A program made the position numbers and the translations under genes. The notes beneath the pieces were generated by a model. It made no database searches. It was not told the DNA's origin and worked only from the letters and a program-made list of their open reading frames with translations. Below, in pieces: positions 27,739 to 37,458 of a stretch of DNA of 64,000 nt (position 1 is the stretch's first letter; each line of letters begins with the position of its first letter). Location: assembly GCA_024644235.1 (NCBI GenBank), contig JAHELJ010000012.1, forward strand, positions 47,742-111,741, in the 5' to 3' direction. Origin of the DNA: Lewinellaceae bacterium. GTDB lineage: Bacteria; Bacteroidota; Bacteroidia; Chitinophagales; Saprospiraceae.

Positions 27739-28635
27739 TTAATCTTTAGAAAAATAATCCAGGGATTGATAAACACCAGTTCGTTCTTTCTCCAGTTGCA
27801 TCAAGACATCATTGGCCAACCTACTAGCTCCAAATCTGAATAGCTCTGAGTTCATCCAGTCTTCTCCCAGAGTTTCTCTAAGCATCACCAGATACTGAAG
27901 TGCTAATTTAGCATCACTAATGCCCCCTGCTGGTTTCATACCTACCTTCTCTCCCGTTTGATAAAAATGATCCCTGATTGCTTCAAGCATCACCAGAGTC
28001 ACTGGTAGTGTGGCCGCCGGTTGAACCTTACCCGTACTCGTTTTGATGAAATCGGCACCTGCCGCAATAGCCAGATCACTGGCAATCCGCACATTATCCA
28101 AAGTGACAAGCTCTCCGGTCTCCAAAATGACTTTTAGATGTACATCCTTGCACACCTCTTTAATGGCGCAAATCTCATCAAATACGAAATTGTAGTCACC
28201 CCGAAGAAACCTGCCTCGTGAAATGACCATATCCACCTCATCTGCACCTTCCTTCACTGCATATTTCGTCTCAGAAATCTTTAATCTGGTCGGTGTCTGT
28301 CCACTCGGAAAAGCAGTGGCAACAGACGCCACCTTTATTCCACTTCCATTTACCACATTTCTTACCTCCCTGATCATGCTAGGGTATACACAAACGGCAG
28401 CGACATGGGGAAGTTCAGGATAATGATCATGAAGGTGCATGGCTTTTGCACACAGCTGATGTACCTTGCCTTTAGTGTCCTTTCCCTCCAATGTAGTCAG
28501 ATCGATCATACTGAGCACCAGCTTCAATCCCTCCACCTTAGACTCTTTCTTGATGCTCCTACTCTGCAATCTCGCCACTCTTTCAGCAACTCCGACAGAA
28601 TCAATTGTGGGTGAATCCTTGATACTAAAATTCAT
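27739..28635 (-). CDS. deoC: Deoxyribose-phosphate aldolase
   Basis: A 298-residue class I aldolase that cleaves 2-deoxyribose-5-phosphate to glyceraldehyde-3-phosphate and acetaldehyde. The Schiff-base lysine is Lys198 in FIKTSTGK, and the second conserved lysine is Lys234 in GMKPAGGIS; the ADEVDMV segment carries conserved acidic residues. It is about 40 residues longer than E. coli DeoC, mostly at the N-terminus. It is first in a tight minus-strand operon with two ALDH-fold genes. It completes the deoxynucleoside breakdown route begun by the phosphorylases 4 kb away, except that phosphopentomutase is missing from the window. An inverted repeat GTGAAT/ATTCAC lies at 28641-28674, just upstream. 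Confidence 0.94.
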   Translation of the reverse strand: MNFSIKDSPTIDSVGVAERVARLQSRSIKKESKVEGLKLVLSMIDLTTLEGKDTKGKVHQLCAKAMHLHDHYPELPHVAAVCVYPSMIREVRNVVNGSGIKVASVATAFPSGQTPTRLKISETKYAVKEGADEVDMVISRGRFLRGDYNFVFDEICAIKEVCKDVHLKVILETGELVTLDNVRIASDLAIAAGADFIKTSTGKVQPAATLPVTLVMLEAIRDHFYQTGEKVGMKPAGGISDAKLALQYLVMLRETLGEDWMNSELFRFGASRLANDVLMQLEKERTGVYQSLDYFSKD

Positions 28636-28753
28636 ATAGTGAATTAATCTAATGTTTAAAATATTGATTCACAACTATAATGCCAACAATCCTCTTTTCG
28701 ACGATGATCTTCTATTTAGGAAATTCTTGCAAGTCTAAAGTCAAATTTATGAA

Positions 28754-29281
28754 TCAGTTGGGTAGACGGGCATTAATCTGTTTCCGGTGATGTCGAAAGT
28801 GGGTCTGAAAAAAACCGAGCATTTGGCGGAATGAGAGCCTCCCAACGTAGGGGTGCTTATATACTTCTTTGTCCATCCAATAATCATCTAAATCCAAAAT
28901 ATAGGTTCTTAGATCAGACCGGTGCGTGGTCCAATCAGATTGGAGATTGGACAACTTTCGTTCATTCAAATTATGTGCTTCAGTACCATTGGCAGCAGTA
29001 AATCGGAGCGGAGATTTCAGCGCCAAGTCTAGCGCAAGAGATCGAAATCGGCTGGATACCCCAGCCTTCGCCAGTTTTGGATTATAGCTTAGCTTCTTTT
29101 TCACATATTCCAATGACAAGGACTCCGACAAAAGCAAGTGATGCATTATTTGCAAGGGAGACCAAACATCCGGAGCTGGTTTACTAGCTAAGTCCATTTC
29201 GTCATATTGAGTCAATTTGGTAAGCAGTTCATCCAACTCCAGATCAAGATGGTCCAATTTTTTTAGCAACTGTTTTCTCAT
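28754..29281 (-). CDS. DinB-like four-helix-bundle protein
   Basis: A 175-residue DinB/DUF664-type helical protein, a family that includes metal-dependent thiol transferases such as bacillithiol S-transferases. Metal-ligand positions can be seen as the His pair in LQIMHHLLLSES (near residue 48) and the C-terminal HFRHHRKQI (near residue 163). It starts 97 bases from the divergent amidohydrolase gene. The bshC gene for bacillithiol lies 1.8 kb away, which makes a bacillithiol-linked role conceivable, but linkage is loose and the function is not settled. Confidence 0.8.
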   Translation of the reverse strand: MRKQLLKKLDHLDLELDELLTKLTQYDEMDLASKPAPDVWSPLQIMHHLLLSESLSLEYVKKKLSYNPKLAKAGVSSRFRSLALDLALKSPLRFTAANGTEAHNLNERKLSNLQSDWTTHRSDLRTYILDLDDYWMDKEVYKHPYVGRLSFRQMLGFFQTHFRHHRKQINARLPN

Positions 29282-29378
29282 TACCCGATGATGATTATAG
29301 TATATAAAGACAGGGCGATGGATGTGAATTTATCACTAATTTGTCAGCTCCCATTTTTCTCAAACATCAATTAATGCG

Positions 29379-30980
29379 ATGAGGATTCGAATTCTTCTAT
29401 TATGCTTGGTAAGTTTTTTAGTCATCGGATCCAACTGGGGCCAGGTGCAAAAAGCTCCCGAACGGTTCCGTGGAGAAGGTCCTTGGTCACAGCTGATTTT
29501 ACGTGGCATCACCTTGATAAATGGCAATGGAGCGCCACCCAGAGGCCCAATCGATATTGTGATCGAACAAGATCGCATTGTGGATGTCCAGACTGTGGGT
29601 TACCCCGGTGTCGAGATTAACCCAGAATCACGGCCCAAACTTGCACCCGGTGGTTGGGAATTCGATTGTACTGGGATGTACGCATTGCCAGGATTTGTAG
29701 ATATGCATGGTCACATAGGAGGCAAGGCTCAAGGTGCAGATGCAGAGTATGTTTTTAAACTTTGGATGGCACATGGAATCACTACAATCAGAGATCCGGC
29801 ATGCGGCAATGGACTTGATTGGGTGATGGAGCACAAAGCACTAAGCGATGCAAATGAGATTACTGCCCCCAGAATTCTAGCCTACACGGTTTTTGGTCAG
29901 GGTAGTGAAGAACCGATCAGTACCGAAGATCAGGCTCGAGAATGGGTAAGAGCAAATGCTGCTCTGGGAGCCGATGGCATTAAATTTTTTGGTGCTCCTC
30001 CAAAAATTATGGCTGCCGCATTGGATGAAAACAAAAAATTGGGACTGAGATCAGCCTGCCACCATGCACAAATGGATGTGGGAAGGTGGAATGTCCTCCA
30101 CTCTGCCCGGGCTGGCCTTACAACTATGGAGCATTGGTACGGACTCCCGGAAGCTCTTTTTGACAAACGTACCGTGCAGGATTATCCTCTTGACTATAAC
30201 TACCAAAATGAGCAACATCGTTTTGCTGAAGCCGGACGATTATGGCGACAAGCTGCTGAGCCATATAGCGATCACTGGAACAAAGTCATGCAAGAACTGC
30301 TCGAACTTGATTTCACCATAGATCCTACCTTCAATATCTATGAAGCCAGCCGTGATCTTCACCGTGCCCGTAGATTGGAATGGCACGAAGATTACACTAT
30401 GCCATCACTTTGGCGATTTTATATGCCTAGTAAGATCAGCCATGGTTCCTACTGGCATTATTGGGGAACAGAAGAAGAAGTGGATTGGCGTAAGAACTAT
30501 GAATTGTGGATGACCTTTGTACGGGAATATAAAAACCGAGGAGGCAGGGTCACTGCTGGATCTGATTCGGGATTTATCTTCCAACTTTATGGTTTTGCGT
30601 TTGTGCGCGAACTTGAGATGCTAAGAGAAGCTGGATTTCATCCACTGGAAGTTATTCGTTCGGCCACCTTAAATGGTGCCGAAGCGCTGGGGTTGTCAGA
30701 TGAGATTGGCACAGTCGAAGTGGGTAAGAAAGCTGATATCATCCTGGTTGAAGAGAATCCTTTGAAGAACCTGAAAGTACTTTATGGAACCGGCGCTATC
30801 AAATTGACTGATGATAATGAAATCATACGTGCAGGTGGTGTGAAATATACGATCAAAGACGGAATCATTTATGATGCAAAGCAATTATTGGAAGATGTCA
30901 GACTAATGGTAGCAGCTCAAAAAACAAAGGAAGATTTCGAAATCCAACAGCCTGGTGCAAAAAAGGTGATTAAACCATAG
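29379..30980 (+). CDS. Exported metal-dependent amidohydrolase
   Basis: A 533-residue amidohydrolase-superfamily protein with a signal peptide (about 1-21), so it acts in the periplasm or beyond. The first metal pair is in GFVDMHGHIGG (near residues 109-111), with further ligands in SACHHAQMD (near 228), TTMEHWYG, and the late Asp in TAGSDSGF (near 394). The composite beta-sandwich flanks the barrel: the N-terminal part holds GITLINGNGAPP, and the C-terminal part holds the GTVEVGKKADIILVEENPL segment found in imidazolonepropionase- and dipeptidase-like members. The substrate is unknown; secreted relatives cleave cyclic amides or Xaa-Pro-type dipeptides. Confidence 0.87.
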   Translation: MRIRILLLCLVSFLVIGSNWGQVQKAPERFRGEGPWSQLILRGITLINGNGAPPRGPIDIVIEQDRIVDVQTVGYPGVEINPESRPKLAPGGWEFDCTGMYALPGFVDMHGHIGGKAQGADAEYVFKLWMAHGITTIRDPACGNGLDWVMEHKALSDANEITAPRILAYTVFGQGSEEPISTEDQAREWVRANAALGADGIKFFGAPPKIMAAALDENKKLGLRSACHHAQMDVGRWNVLHSARAGLTTMEHWYGLPEALFDKRTVQDYPLDYNYQNEQHRFAEAGRLWRQAAEPYSDHWNKVMQELLELDFTIDPTFNIYEASRDLHRARRLEWHEDYTMPSLWRFYMPSKISHGSYWHYWGTEEEVDWRKNYELWMTFVREYKNRGGRVTAGSDSGFIFQLYGFAFVRELEMLREAGFHPLEVIRSATLNGAEALGLSDEIGTVEVGKKADIILVEENPLKNLKVLYGTGAIKLTDDNEIIRAGGVKYTIKDGIIYDAKQLLEDVRLMVAAQKTKEDFEIQQPGAKKVIKP

Positions 30981-31053
30981 TAGCCAAGACGATAGCATTA
31001 CTGAGCCCGTTCGATGTTCAATTATTGGGTGATAAGTGGTAATATTGCCGACC

Positions 31054-32649
31054 ATGAAAACAGAGTATTTTCCATTTGCTATAACCAATCAGTTTGCCGA
31101 CACGGATATTGCATACGCCGAGCAAGATCCCAATCTTGCAAACTTCTTTAAGTATGCTCCCAAACTGGAAGAGTTTGCAAGGGTAATTGAAGACAAATCA
31201 AAGGATCCGATCGATCGTAAACTGTTGCAGAGTGTGCTGCGAGATCAATATCAGAACTATTCCACAGATATAACTCAGGCCAAGGCTCAGATTGATCTGC
31301 TTGATAAGGAAACCACTTTCACGGTCACCACAGCTCACCAGCCCTGTTTATTCACCGGACCCCTCTTCTTTATCTATAAAGTTATCTCGGCGGTGAAACT
31401 TGCGAGTCAGTTGAAAGAGAGATATCCGGAAAACGACATTCTACCAGTACTAGTGCTTGGAGGTGAGGACCATGATTTTGAAGAAATGAACCACGCCTAT
31501 GTGTTTGGTCGTCGCATTGAGTGGGCCAATGATGAGACCGGTAGTGTAGGCCGCATGTCTACCGCAAGTTTGAAAGACGTGCTTCTTGAACTCAAAGAAG
31601 TATTAGGCAGCTCTCCTCAGGCAATTTCTATATACGAACCGTTAGAAGCTTGCTTTAAAGCACATACCAGGTATGATGTTGCCTTAGCTGATTGGATCAA
31701 TCACTTGCTTGGTCATTTTGGCTTCATCATCGTTCGAATGGATGACGATCGACTGAAAAGAAAAGCCATCGATTTATTTAGAGAAGAACTCACCAATCAA
31801 CCTTCTGCAGAGTTAGTTCAGAAAGTCCAAGGGCAGATGGAAGCTTCGGGAATTAAGCCGCAGGCTTTCGTCCGGGAGATCAATCTATTTTATTTGACTT
31901 CCAATCAACGTGAAAGAATTGTCCTGGAAAATGGCCACTATTCTATTTTAAATACCGACTTAAATTTTTCTCCTTCGGAGTTGATCGAACATCTGCAATC
32001 ACATCCAGATCGATTCAGTCCGAATGTGGTAATGCGGCCGATCTATCAGGAAGCAATTCTCCCCAATCTCGCCTACATCGGCGGAGGAGGAGAACTGGCA
32101 TACTGGCTGGAACGTAAAACTCAATTCGAGCATTTCGGAGTCAATTTTCCAGTTTTGGTACGTCGAGATTCCTTTTTATGGATCGACCGGGGAACGAATA
32201 AGAAAATTGGCAAACTAGATATCCCATTAGAACTGTTTTTTCTTCGGCAGGATCGAATTGTGAGTCGCTATCTCAAAGCACATGCAGAGAATGAGTTTCA
32301 ACTGAAACAAGAGAAAACCAGGGTGGAGAAGATCTTTGAAGATATCGCAGGCAAGGCCAAAGACATCGATCCTACTTTGGTCCGGACCGTTGAAGCCGAA
32401 GGCAAGAATGTCATCAAAGGTATCGAGCATCTCGAGAGCAAGCTTAGAAAGGCAGAGAAGCAACGTCACGAAGTCGCGATCAAGCAGATTGAATCGGTAG
32501 TTGACAAGATCCTGCCAGAAGGCAAACCACAGGAGAGACACACCAACTTCCTAACATTTTACTCTAGAATGGGCAATGGCTTTTTTGATGCCATATTCGA
32601 TCGCGCAGATCCTTTAGATATGCGACTCAAAGTGATCCTGGAAGAATAA
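31054..32649 (+). CDS. bshC: Bacillithiol biosynthesis cysteine-adding enzyme BshC
   Basis: A 531-residue cytosolic enzyme proposed to add cysteine to glucosaminyl-malate, the last step of bacillithiol synthesis. The family core is present: VTTAHQPCLFTGPLFFIYK near residue 95, LVLGGEDHDFEEMNHAYVFG near 135, and YIGGGGELAYWLERK near 340. A long coiled coil follows (about 410-485). Start ATG 31054 is preferred over the in-frame GTG at 31036. Convergent with accD, with only two bases between stops. The bshA and bshB genes are not in the window. Bacillithiol is known from Bacteroidota as well as Firmicutes. Confidence 0.93.
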   Translation: MKTEYFPFAITNQFADTDIAYAEQDPNLANFFKYAPKLEEFARVIEDKSKDPIDRKLLQSVLRDQYQNYSTDITQAKAQIDLLDKETTFTVTTAHQPCLFTGPLFFIYKVISAVKLASQLKERYPENDILPVLVLGGEDHDFEEMNHAYVFGRRIEWANDETGSVGRMSTASLKDVLLELKEVLGSSPQAISIYEPLEACFKAHTRYDVALADWINHLLGHFGFIIVRMDDDRLKRKAIDLFREELTNQPSAELVQKVQGQMEASGIKPQAFVREINLFYLTSNQRERIVLENGHYSILNTDLNFSPSELIEHLQSHPDRFSPNVVMRPIYQEAILPNLAYIGGGGELAYWLERKTQFEHFGVNFPVLVRRDSFLWIDRGTNKKIGKLDIPLELFFLRQDRIVSRYLKAHAENEFQLKQEKTRVEKIFEDIAGKAKDIDPTLVRTVEAEGKNVIKGIEHLESKLRKAEKQRHEVAIKQIESVVDKILPEGKPQERHTNFLTFYSRMGNGFFDAIFDRADPLDMRLKVILEE

Positions 32650-32651
32650 GA

Positions 32652-33488
32652 CTAGAAAATCTCGAGAAGATTATCGATTCGCTCCTTTAACTTATCTCTT
32701 GGTACGATAAAGTCAAGGAAACCATGTTCCAGCAGAAACTCTGAGGTTTGAAAGCCCTCCGGCAGATCTTGTTTTATGGTTTCTTTGATGACCCTGGGTC
32801 CAGCAAAACCGATCAGAGCCTTAGGTTCTGCAAAATTTACATCTCCAAGCATCGCAAACGAAGCCGTTACCCCTCCAGTAGTTGGATCCGTCAGCAATGA
32901 AAGGTAGGGAATCTTCGACTTGGCTAATTTTGTTAGCAGGGCAGCGGTTTTTGCCAGTTGCATTAGTGAAAATGCAGACTCCATCATTCGGGCTCCTCCT
33001 GACTTGCTGATAATTAAAAGAGGAATCTTCTTTGTCAAACAATGTTCTATGGACAAGGCAATCTTTTCGCCTACCACAGAACCCATTGAACCACCGATAA
33101 AGCTAAAATCCATTGCTGCAACCACCAGGCTCTTATTGTTGAGTTTACCCTGAGCCACTGTTATCGCTTCTGAAACATTACTCTTTGTATAGGCATCTTG
33201 CAATCTCTGATCATACTGCTTGAGATCGGTGAAGCCAAGGAAGTCGAAGGATTGCAGTTCTTCGAACATTTCACTCCATCCATTGTCAAAGAGAATTTCA
33301 AAATAATCGTGGGATCCGATTCGGCAATGGAAACCACATTTTGGACACATGTAAAAGCACTCCTTGAGTTCCTTCATGGTACTGGTCTCCTTGCATTCAT
33401 CGCATTTAAACCACAGGCCCTCGGGCACTTCTTTCTTGTGCTTGGTAGCCGTCTGGATACCTTCTTTTAGTCGTTTAAACCATCCCAT
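32652..33488 (-). CDS. accD: Acetyl-CoA carboxylase carboxyltransferase subunit beta
   Basis: A 278-residue subunit that, with AccA, moves the carboxyl group from biotin to acetyl-CoA, making malonyl-CoA for fatty acid synthesis. The N-terminal zinc ribbon is complete (Cys29, Cys32, Cys48, Cys51). The crotonase-fold body carries ISKSGGARMMESAFSLMQ and TDPTTGGVTASFAMLGD, which hold the oxyanion-hole and CoA contacts. Length is normal. It is transcribed from its own strong promoter at 33548-33577 with a leader of about 53 bases. accA is not in the window. Confidence 0.96.
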   Translation of the reverse strand: MGWFKRLKEGIQTATKHKKEVPEGLWFKCDECKETSTMKELKECFYMCPKCGFHCRIGSHDYFEILFDNGWSEMFEELQSFDFLGFTDLKQYDQRLQDAYTKSNVSEAITVAQGKLNNKSLVVAAMDFSFIGGSMGSVVGEKIALSIEHCLTKKIPLLIISKSGGARMMESAFSLMQLAKTAALLTKLAKSKIPYLSLLTDPTTGGVTASFAMLGDVNFAEPKALIGFAGPRVIKETIKQDLPEGFQTSEFLLEHGFLDFIVPRDKLKERIDNLLEIF

Positions 33489-33547
33489 GAATGCTGACTA
33501 ATGCCGAATTGTTTCGTTGGTCTGTCGCTCCCCCCTGCCATCTGTTC

Positions 33548-33577
33548 CAAAATTAGACAAAAAGGAAAAAGAACAAA
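33548..33577 (-). promoter_or_regulatory. Bacteroidota promoter for accD
   Basis: On the minus strand TTTG (33577-33574) and TAATTTTG (33555-33548) are separated by 18 bases, a full match to both consensus elements. Transcription should start near 33541. Confidence 0.66.
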
Positions 33578-33654
33578 ATTTTTAAAGACTCTCTCAGATG
33601 ACATATAATTAGTTGTAATGTATAGTCATCTTATAATAAGCAATATAAGAATGA

Positions 33655-34686
33655 TCAGGGATAGTTGTAGGACTTCACTACTTCAACAAAGTGCTTGACA
33701 TGATCTAAGGGAGTCTCAGGATATACCCCATGGCCAAGATTCATGATATGATGGTGGCCAAATCCTTTGATCGTCTGTAAACTCCTATTTGCTATCATTT
33801 GAGGATCACTCATCAAACAAACAGGATCAAGATTACCCTGCAGTACCCTACCCTGCCCACAAACTTTTCTAGCATAAACTGGTGAAATATGCCAGTCAAT
33901 GCCAAGTGCAGCGCAAGGGAGATCATTTAGTTTGTCGAGACTAAACCAGGCTCCGCGGGCAAAGACAATCACGGGAACCTCCGTTATGGCTTCGCAGATC
34001 ATGCCCAAATATGGGAGTCCAAATCGCTCATAAAGAGTGTTATCCAGGATACCAGCCCAACTGTCAAAAAGCTGTATTACTTGAGCACCGGACTGGATTT
34101 TGTGTTTCAGATAACAAATAATGCTATTGGTTAACTTTTGCAGGAGCAAGTGTGAACCTTCCTCATTCTGGTATAGGAACCTCTTTGCTTTAAAAAATGT
34201 CTTGCTACCTCTGCCTTCCACCATATAACTCAGCAAAGTCCAGGGAGCCCCTGAGAATCCGATCAAAGGCACTCTCCCATCTAGTTCCTTCCTGGTCAGC
34301 CTCACCGCTTCATACACATATTTGAGGTGCTCTGCAGCTTCTTCTCCTTCTTTGAGCAATTCGACATCTTTAGTTTCCCGTATGGTCTTGGGAAATACAG
34401 GCCCGACTTTCTCGACCAATTCATAGTCCAAACCCATAGCCTCCGGAATGACAAGAATGTCGGAAAAAATGATGGCCGCATCTACACCAAGCACTTCCAC
34501 CGGTTCGATTGTGACCTGAGATGCCAATTCAGGATTGGTAACCAGTGCCTTAAATCCACTTACTGATGAACGTACTGCCCGATATCCTGGCAAGATGCGT
34601 CCTGCCTGTCGCATCAACCAGACTGGTGGCCGGTTGGTCACCTCACCAGATAAAACCCGCAGTATAAGATCATTCGATAGATTCAT
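33655..34686 (-). CDS. hemE: Uroporphyrinogen decarboxylase
   Basis: A 343-residue cytosolic enzyme that removes four carboxyl groups from uroporphyrinogen III to give coproporphyrinogen III in heme synthesis. The two family signatures are present: RPPVWLMRQAGRILPGYR near the N-terminus, with the substrate-binding Arg residues, and GFSGAPWTLLSYMVEGRG in the middle. The catalytic Asp lies in IIFSDILVIPEAMG, and the terminal NLGHGVYPETPLDHVKHFV is typical. It is divergent from dapB with 76 bases between starts. An imperfect hairpin at 33597-33630, a ten-pair stem with one bulge, could end its transcript. Confidence 0.96.
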   Translation of the reverse strand: MNLSNDLILRVLSGEVTNRPPVWLMRQAGRILPGYRAVRSSVSGFKALVTNPELASQVTIEPVEVLGVDAAIIFSDILVIPEAMGLDYELVEKVGPVFPKTIRETKDVELLKEGEEAAEHLKYVYEAVRLTRKELDGRVPLIGFSGAPWTLLSYMVEGRGSKTFFKAKRFLYQNEEGSHLLLQKLTNSIICYLKHKIQSGAQVIQLFDSWAGILDNTLYERFGLPYLGMICEAITEVPVIVFARGAWFSLDKLNDLPCAALGIDWHISPVYARKVCGQGRVLQGNLDPVCLMSDPQMIANRSLQTIKGFGHHHIMNLGHGVYPETPLDHVKHFVEVVKSYNYP

Positions 34687-34762
34687 GAGGGCCTTAAAAA
34701 TAGGATATTCAGGTATTATCTCGATATTGGAAATATCAGGGTATAGTCAAAAAAAAAAATCT

Positions 34763-35479
34763 ATGAAACTGGGGATCGTTGGTTACGGAAAAATGGGCCG
34801 GACCATTCATAAGCTAGCGCTGCAAAGAGGCCACCAGGTGGTGGCTGTCATCGATATGGACTCGCAAGACAAGATGGATGATCTAACTTCACGAAATACA
34901 GATGTAGTTATTGAATTTACCCAACCAGAGGCAGCGCCAAATAATCTATCACAGTGCTTGAAGCTGGGTATTCCGGTTGTCAGCGGGACTACGGGATGGT
35001 TGGATCACTTCCCCCAAATTGAGGAATTGTGTCGCAAGGTGAATGGAGCTTTATTCTATGCCTCGAATTACAGCATCGGAGTAAATATTTTCTTTGCGCT
35101 TAATAGGCAGCTTGCCCAGATGATGAAGCAACAGCAAACCTATCAAATTCAGATGAAAGAAATTCACCACACTGAAAAGTTGGACACCCCCAGTGGAACT
35201 GCAATTACTCTGGCAGAGGATATCCTTGGCCTGCTTGAACGGAAAAAAAAATGGGTTAACTATGAAGAAGCCGAAATTGACGAACTTTCGATTATCTCAG
35301 AAAGGATTAATCAGGTCCCCGGCACCCATATCATAGAATATGCTTCTACAGTAGATAGCCTTGAGATCAAACATACTGCTCATTCACGAATCGGCTTTGC
35401 TTCGGGAGCGCTCGATGCTGCTGAATGGCTAGTTGGAAAACAGGGTGTCTACACTATGAAAGATATGCTTGGATTCTGA
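34763..35479 (+). CDS. dapB: 4-hydroxy-tetrahydrodipicolinate reductase
   Basis: A 238-residue NAD(P)H-dependent enzyme of the lysine and diaminopimelate pathway. The nucleotide loop is GYGKMG (7-12), VSGTTGW is the cofactor/substrate hinge, and the active-site segment EIHHTEKLDTPSGTA carries the catalytic His-His and the Lys. The frame stays open for 76 codons upstream, but those run into the opposite-strand hemE gene and have no family likeness; ATG 34763 gives the canonical MKLGIVGYGKMGR start. It is a single-gene unit ending at a shared terminator with dnaK. Confidence 0.95.
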   Translation: MKLGIVGYGKMGRTIHKLALQRGHQVVAVIDMDSQDKMDDLTSRNTDVVIEFTQPEAAPNNLSQCLKLGIPVVSGTTGWLDHFPQIEELCRKVNGALFYASNYSIGVNIFFALNRQLAQMMKQQQTYQIQMKEIHHTEKLDTPSGTAITLAEDILGLLERKKKWVNYEEAEIDELSIISERINQVPGTHIIEYASTVDSLEIKHTAHSRIGFASGALDAAEWLVGKQGVYTMKDMLGF

Positions 35480-35487
35480 GCAAAAAA

Positions 35488-35515
35488 AAGGTCTGATTCA
35501 AATGAATCAGACCTT
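35488..35515 (-). terminator. Bidirectional terminator between dapB and dnaK
   Basis: A perfect 12-base-pair stem (35488-35499 with 35504-35515) closes an AAAT loop. On the minus strand it runs into eight T residues, which makes it a strong terminator for dnaK; dapB ends just eight bases before it on the other strand. Confidence 0.85.
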
Positions 35516-35538
35516 ACCTCTTTACCGCGACTCAGCTA

Positions 35539-37458
35539 CTATTCTTTTTTGTCATCAACTTCCTCAAATTCTACATCAGTCACATCTTCCGACTCAGTTG
35601 TTGATCCTGCGGCATCCTCACTTCCATTCTGTGCTGATTCCTCGGTCGGTGCCGATTGCTGAGCCTGATAAATATCCTGGCTGGCACTCGCCCATGCATC
35701 GTTCAATGTTTTCGTAGCTGCTTCAATCTTATCCAGATCTTCCGCCTTGTGCGCCTCTTTTAAGTCAGCGGTTGCTTTCTCAATGGCTTCTTTCTTATCT
35801 GCTGGGATCTTGTCTCCAAACTCACTTAATTGCTTCTCAGTCTGGAAGATAAGAGTGTCAGCAGCATTGATCTTATCGACCTTTTCTCTGGCAGCCTTAT
35901 CCGTCTCTGCATTCGCAGCAGCCTCTGCTTTCATTCGCTCAATTTCTTCCTTCGAGAGACCTGTGGAGGCTTCAATTCGAATCTTCTGTTCCTTGCCGGT
36001 ACCTTTATCCTTGGCGTGCACATTAAGAATACCATTGGCATCCATATCAAATGTCACTTCAATTTGTGGCAGACCACGAGGGGCTGGTGGAATGCCATCG
36101 AGGATAAACCGACCGACAGTCCTATTGTCTCTGGCCATTGGTCGTTCACCTTGAAGAATATGAATCTCCACCGACGGCTGATTATCTGCTGCAGTTGAAT
36201 ACACTTTAGATTTCTTAGTTGGAATCGTGGAATTGGCCTCGATTACTACATCGTAGACACCGCCCATCGTTTCAATACCCAGTGATAGTGGCGTGACATC
36301 CAGTAACAATACATCCTGTACATCACCACTTAGCACTCCTCCTTGAATGGAAGCTCCGACCGCTACTACTTCATCTGGATTTACTCCTTTACTTGGCTTC
36401 TTTCCGAAGAAATCTTCAACAGCTTGCTGAATTCGCGGTATCCTTGTTGATCCACCCACCAAGATGATCTCATCGATATCGTTCTTGGACAGCCCAGCAT
36501 CGTTAAGCGCTTCCTTACAAGGCTTCAATGTTCTCTCCACCAACTCATCAGCAAGTTGCTCGAATTTGGCTCTCGATATCTTCTGAACCAAGTGTTTGGG
36601 CACTCCATCAACCGCTGTGATGTATGGAAGATTTACTTCAGTCTCTGTAGAAGAAGATAATTCAATCTTTGCCTTTTCAGCTGCATCTTTCAAACGTTGT
36701 AATGCCATCGGATCCCTCCTCAGATCGATCGCTTCCTGATCCTTGAATGCATCTGCGAGAAAATCAATCAATACCTGGTCAAAGTCATCTCCACCCAGAT
36801 GGGTATCACCGTTTGTCGATTTGACCTCAAACACTCCTTCACCCAATTCAAGGATAGAAATATCAAAGGTTCCACCTCCCAAGTCGAAAACTGCAATGGT
36901 CAGATCCTGTCCTTTCTTATCCAATCCATACGCGAGAGCGGCTGCAGTGGGTTCGTTGATAATCCGTTTGATTTTGAGTCCAGCTATCTCTCCTGCCTCT
37001 TTTGTTGCCTGCCTTTGTGAATCGTTGAAATAGGCAGGTACTGTCACCACAGCCTCTATCACTTCCGTCCCAAGATAATCTTCAGCAACTTTCTTCATTT
37101 TCTGCAATATCATAGCTGATATCTCTTGAGGAGTATACTTTCGATCTTCAATATCGATACGTACCGTATCATTGTCACCCTTGGATACCTTATAAGGCAT
37201 CCGAGCGATTTCCTTAGCGACCTCACTGTATCGATTTCCCATGAATCGTTTGATGGAGTAAATGGTGCGCTCGGGATTAGTGATCGCCTGCCTTTTTGCA
37301 GGATCTCCGATCTTTCGTTCGCCATTATCCATAAAAGCCACTACTGAGGGCGTAGTCCGTCTACCTTCATCATTGGGTATGACCACAGGCTCATTACCCT
37401 CCATTACAGCTACGCAGCTGTTGGTTGTTCCCAGATCAATACCAATTATCTTTCCCAT
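35539..37458 (-). CDS. dnaK: Chaperone protein DnaK (Hsp70)
   Basis: A 639-residue Hsp70 chaperone. The ATPase domain (1-385) has the [13 protein letters not shown] phosphate loop, [14 protein letters not shown], the [13 protein letters not shown] signature and the [11 protein letters not shown] signature. The substrate-binding domain follows with the conserved [14 protein letters not shown] linker and strand. The helical lid ends in an acidic tail, [15 protein letters not shown]. The start is placed at ATG 37458, which gives the standard [10 protein letters not shown]; 33 extra upstream codons are open but not family-like. dnaJ and grpE are not adjacent. No CIRCE-type inverted repeat is visible in the 170-base upstream region. 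Confidence 0.97.
   Translation of the reverse strand: MGKIIGIDLGTTNSCVAVMEGNEPVVIPNDEGRRTTPSVVAFMDNGERKIGDPAKRQAITNPERTIYSIKRFMGNRYSEVAKEIARMPYKVSKGDNDTVRIDIEDRKYTPQEISAMILQKMKKVAEDYLGTEVIEAVVTVPAYFNDSQRQATKEAGEIAGLKIKRIINEPTAAALAYGLDKKGQDLTIAVFDLGGGTFDISILELGEGVFEVKSTNGDTHLGGDDFDQVLIDFLADAFKDQEAIDLRRDPMALQRLKDAAEKAKIELSSSTETEVNLPYITAVDGVPKHLVQKISRAKFEQLADELVERTLKPCKEALNDAGLSKNDIDEIILVGGSTRIPRIQQAVEDFFGKKPSKGVNPDEVVAVGASIQGGVLSGDVQDVLLLDVTPLSLGIETMGGVYDVVIEANSTIPTKKSKVYSTAADNQPSVEIHILQGERPMARDNRTVGRFILDGIPPAPRGLPQIEVTFDMDANGILNVHAKDKGTGKEQKIRIEASTGLSKEEIERMKAEAAANAETDKAAREKVDKINAADTLIFQTEKQLSEFGDKIPADKKEAIEKATADLKEAHKAEDLDKIEAATKTLNDAWASASQDIYQAQQSAPTEESAQNGSEDAAGSTTESEDVTDVEFEEVDDKKE

Noticed and set aside
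33597..33630. Imperfect hairpin after hemE as a firm terminator
   Set aside because: The stem is AT-rich with a bulge and lacks an adjacent T-run on the minus strand, so it is only mentioned under hemE.
34535..34762. A 76-codon upstream extension of dapB
   Set aside because: It runs antisense through the start of hemE and has no DapB likeness; ATG 34763 gives the canonical N-terminus.
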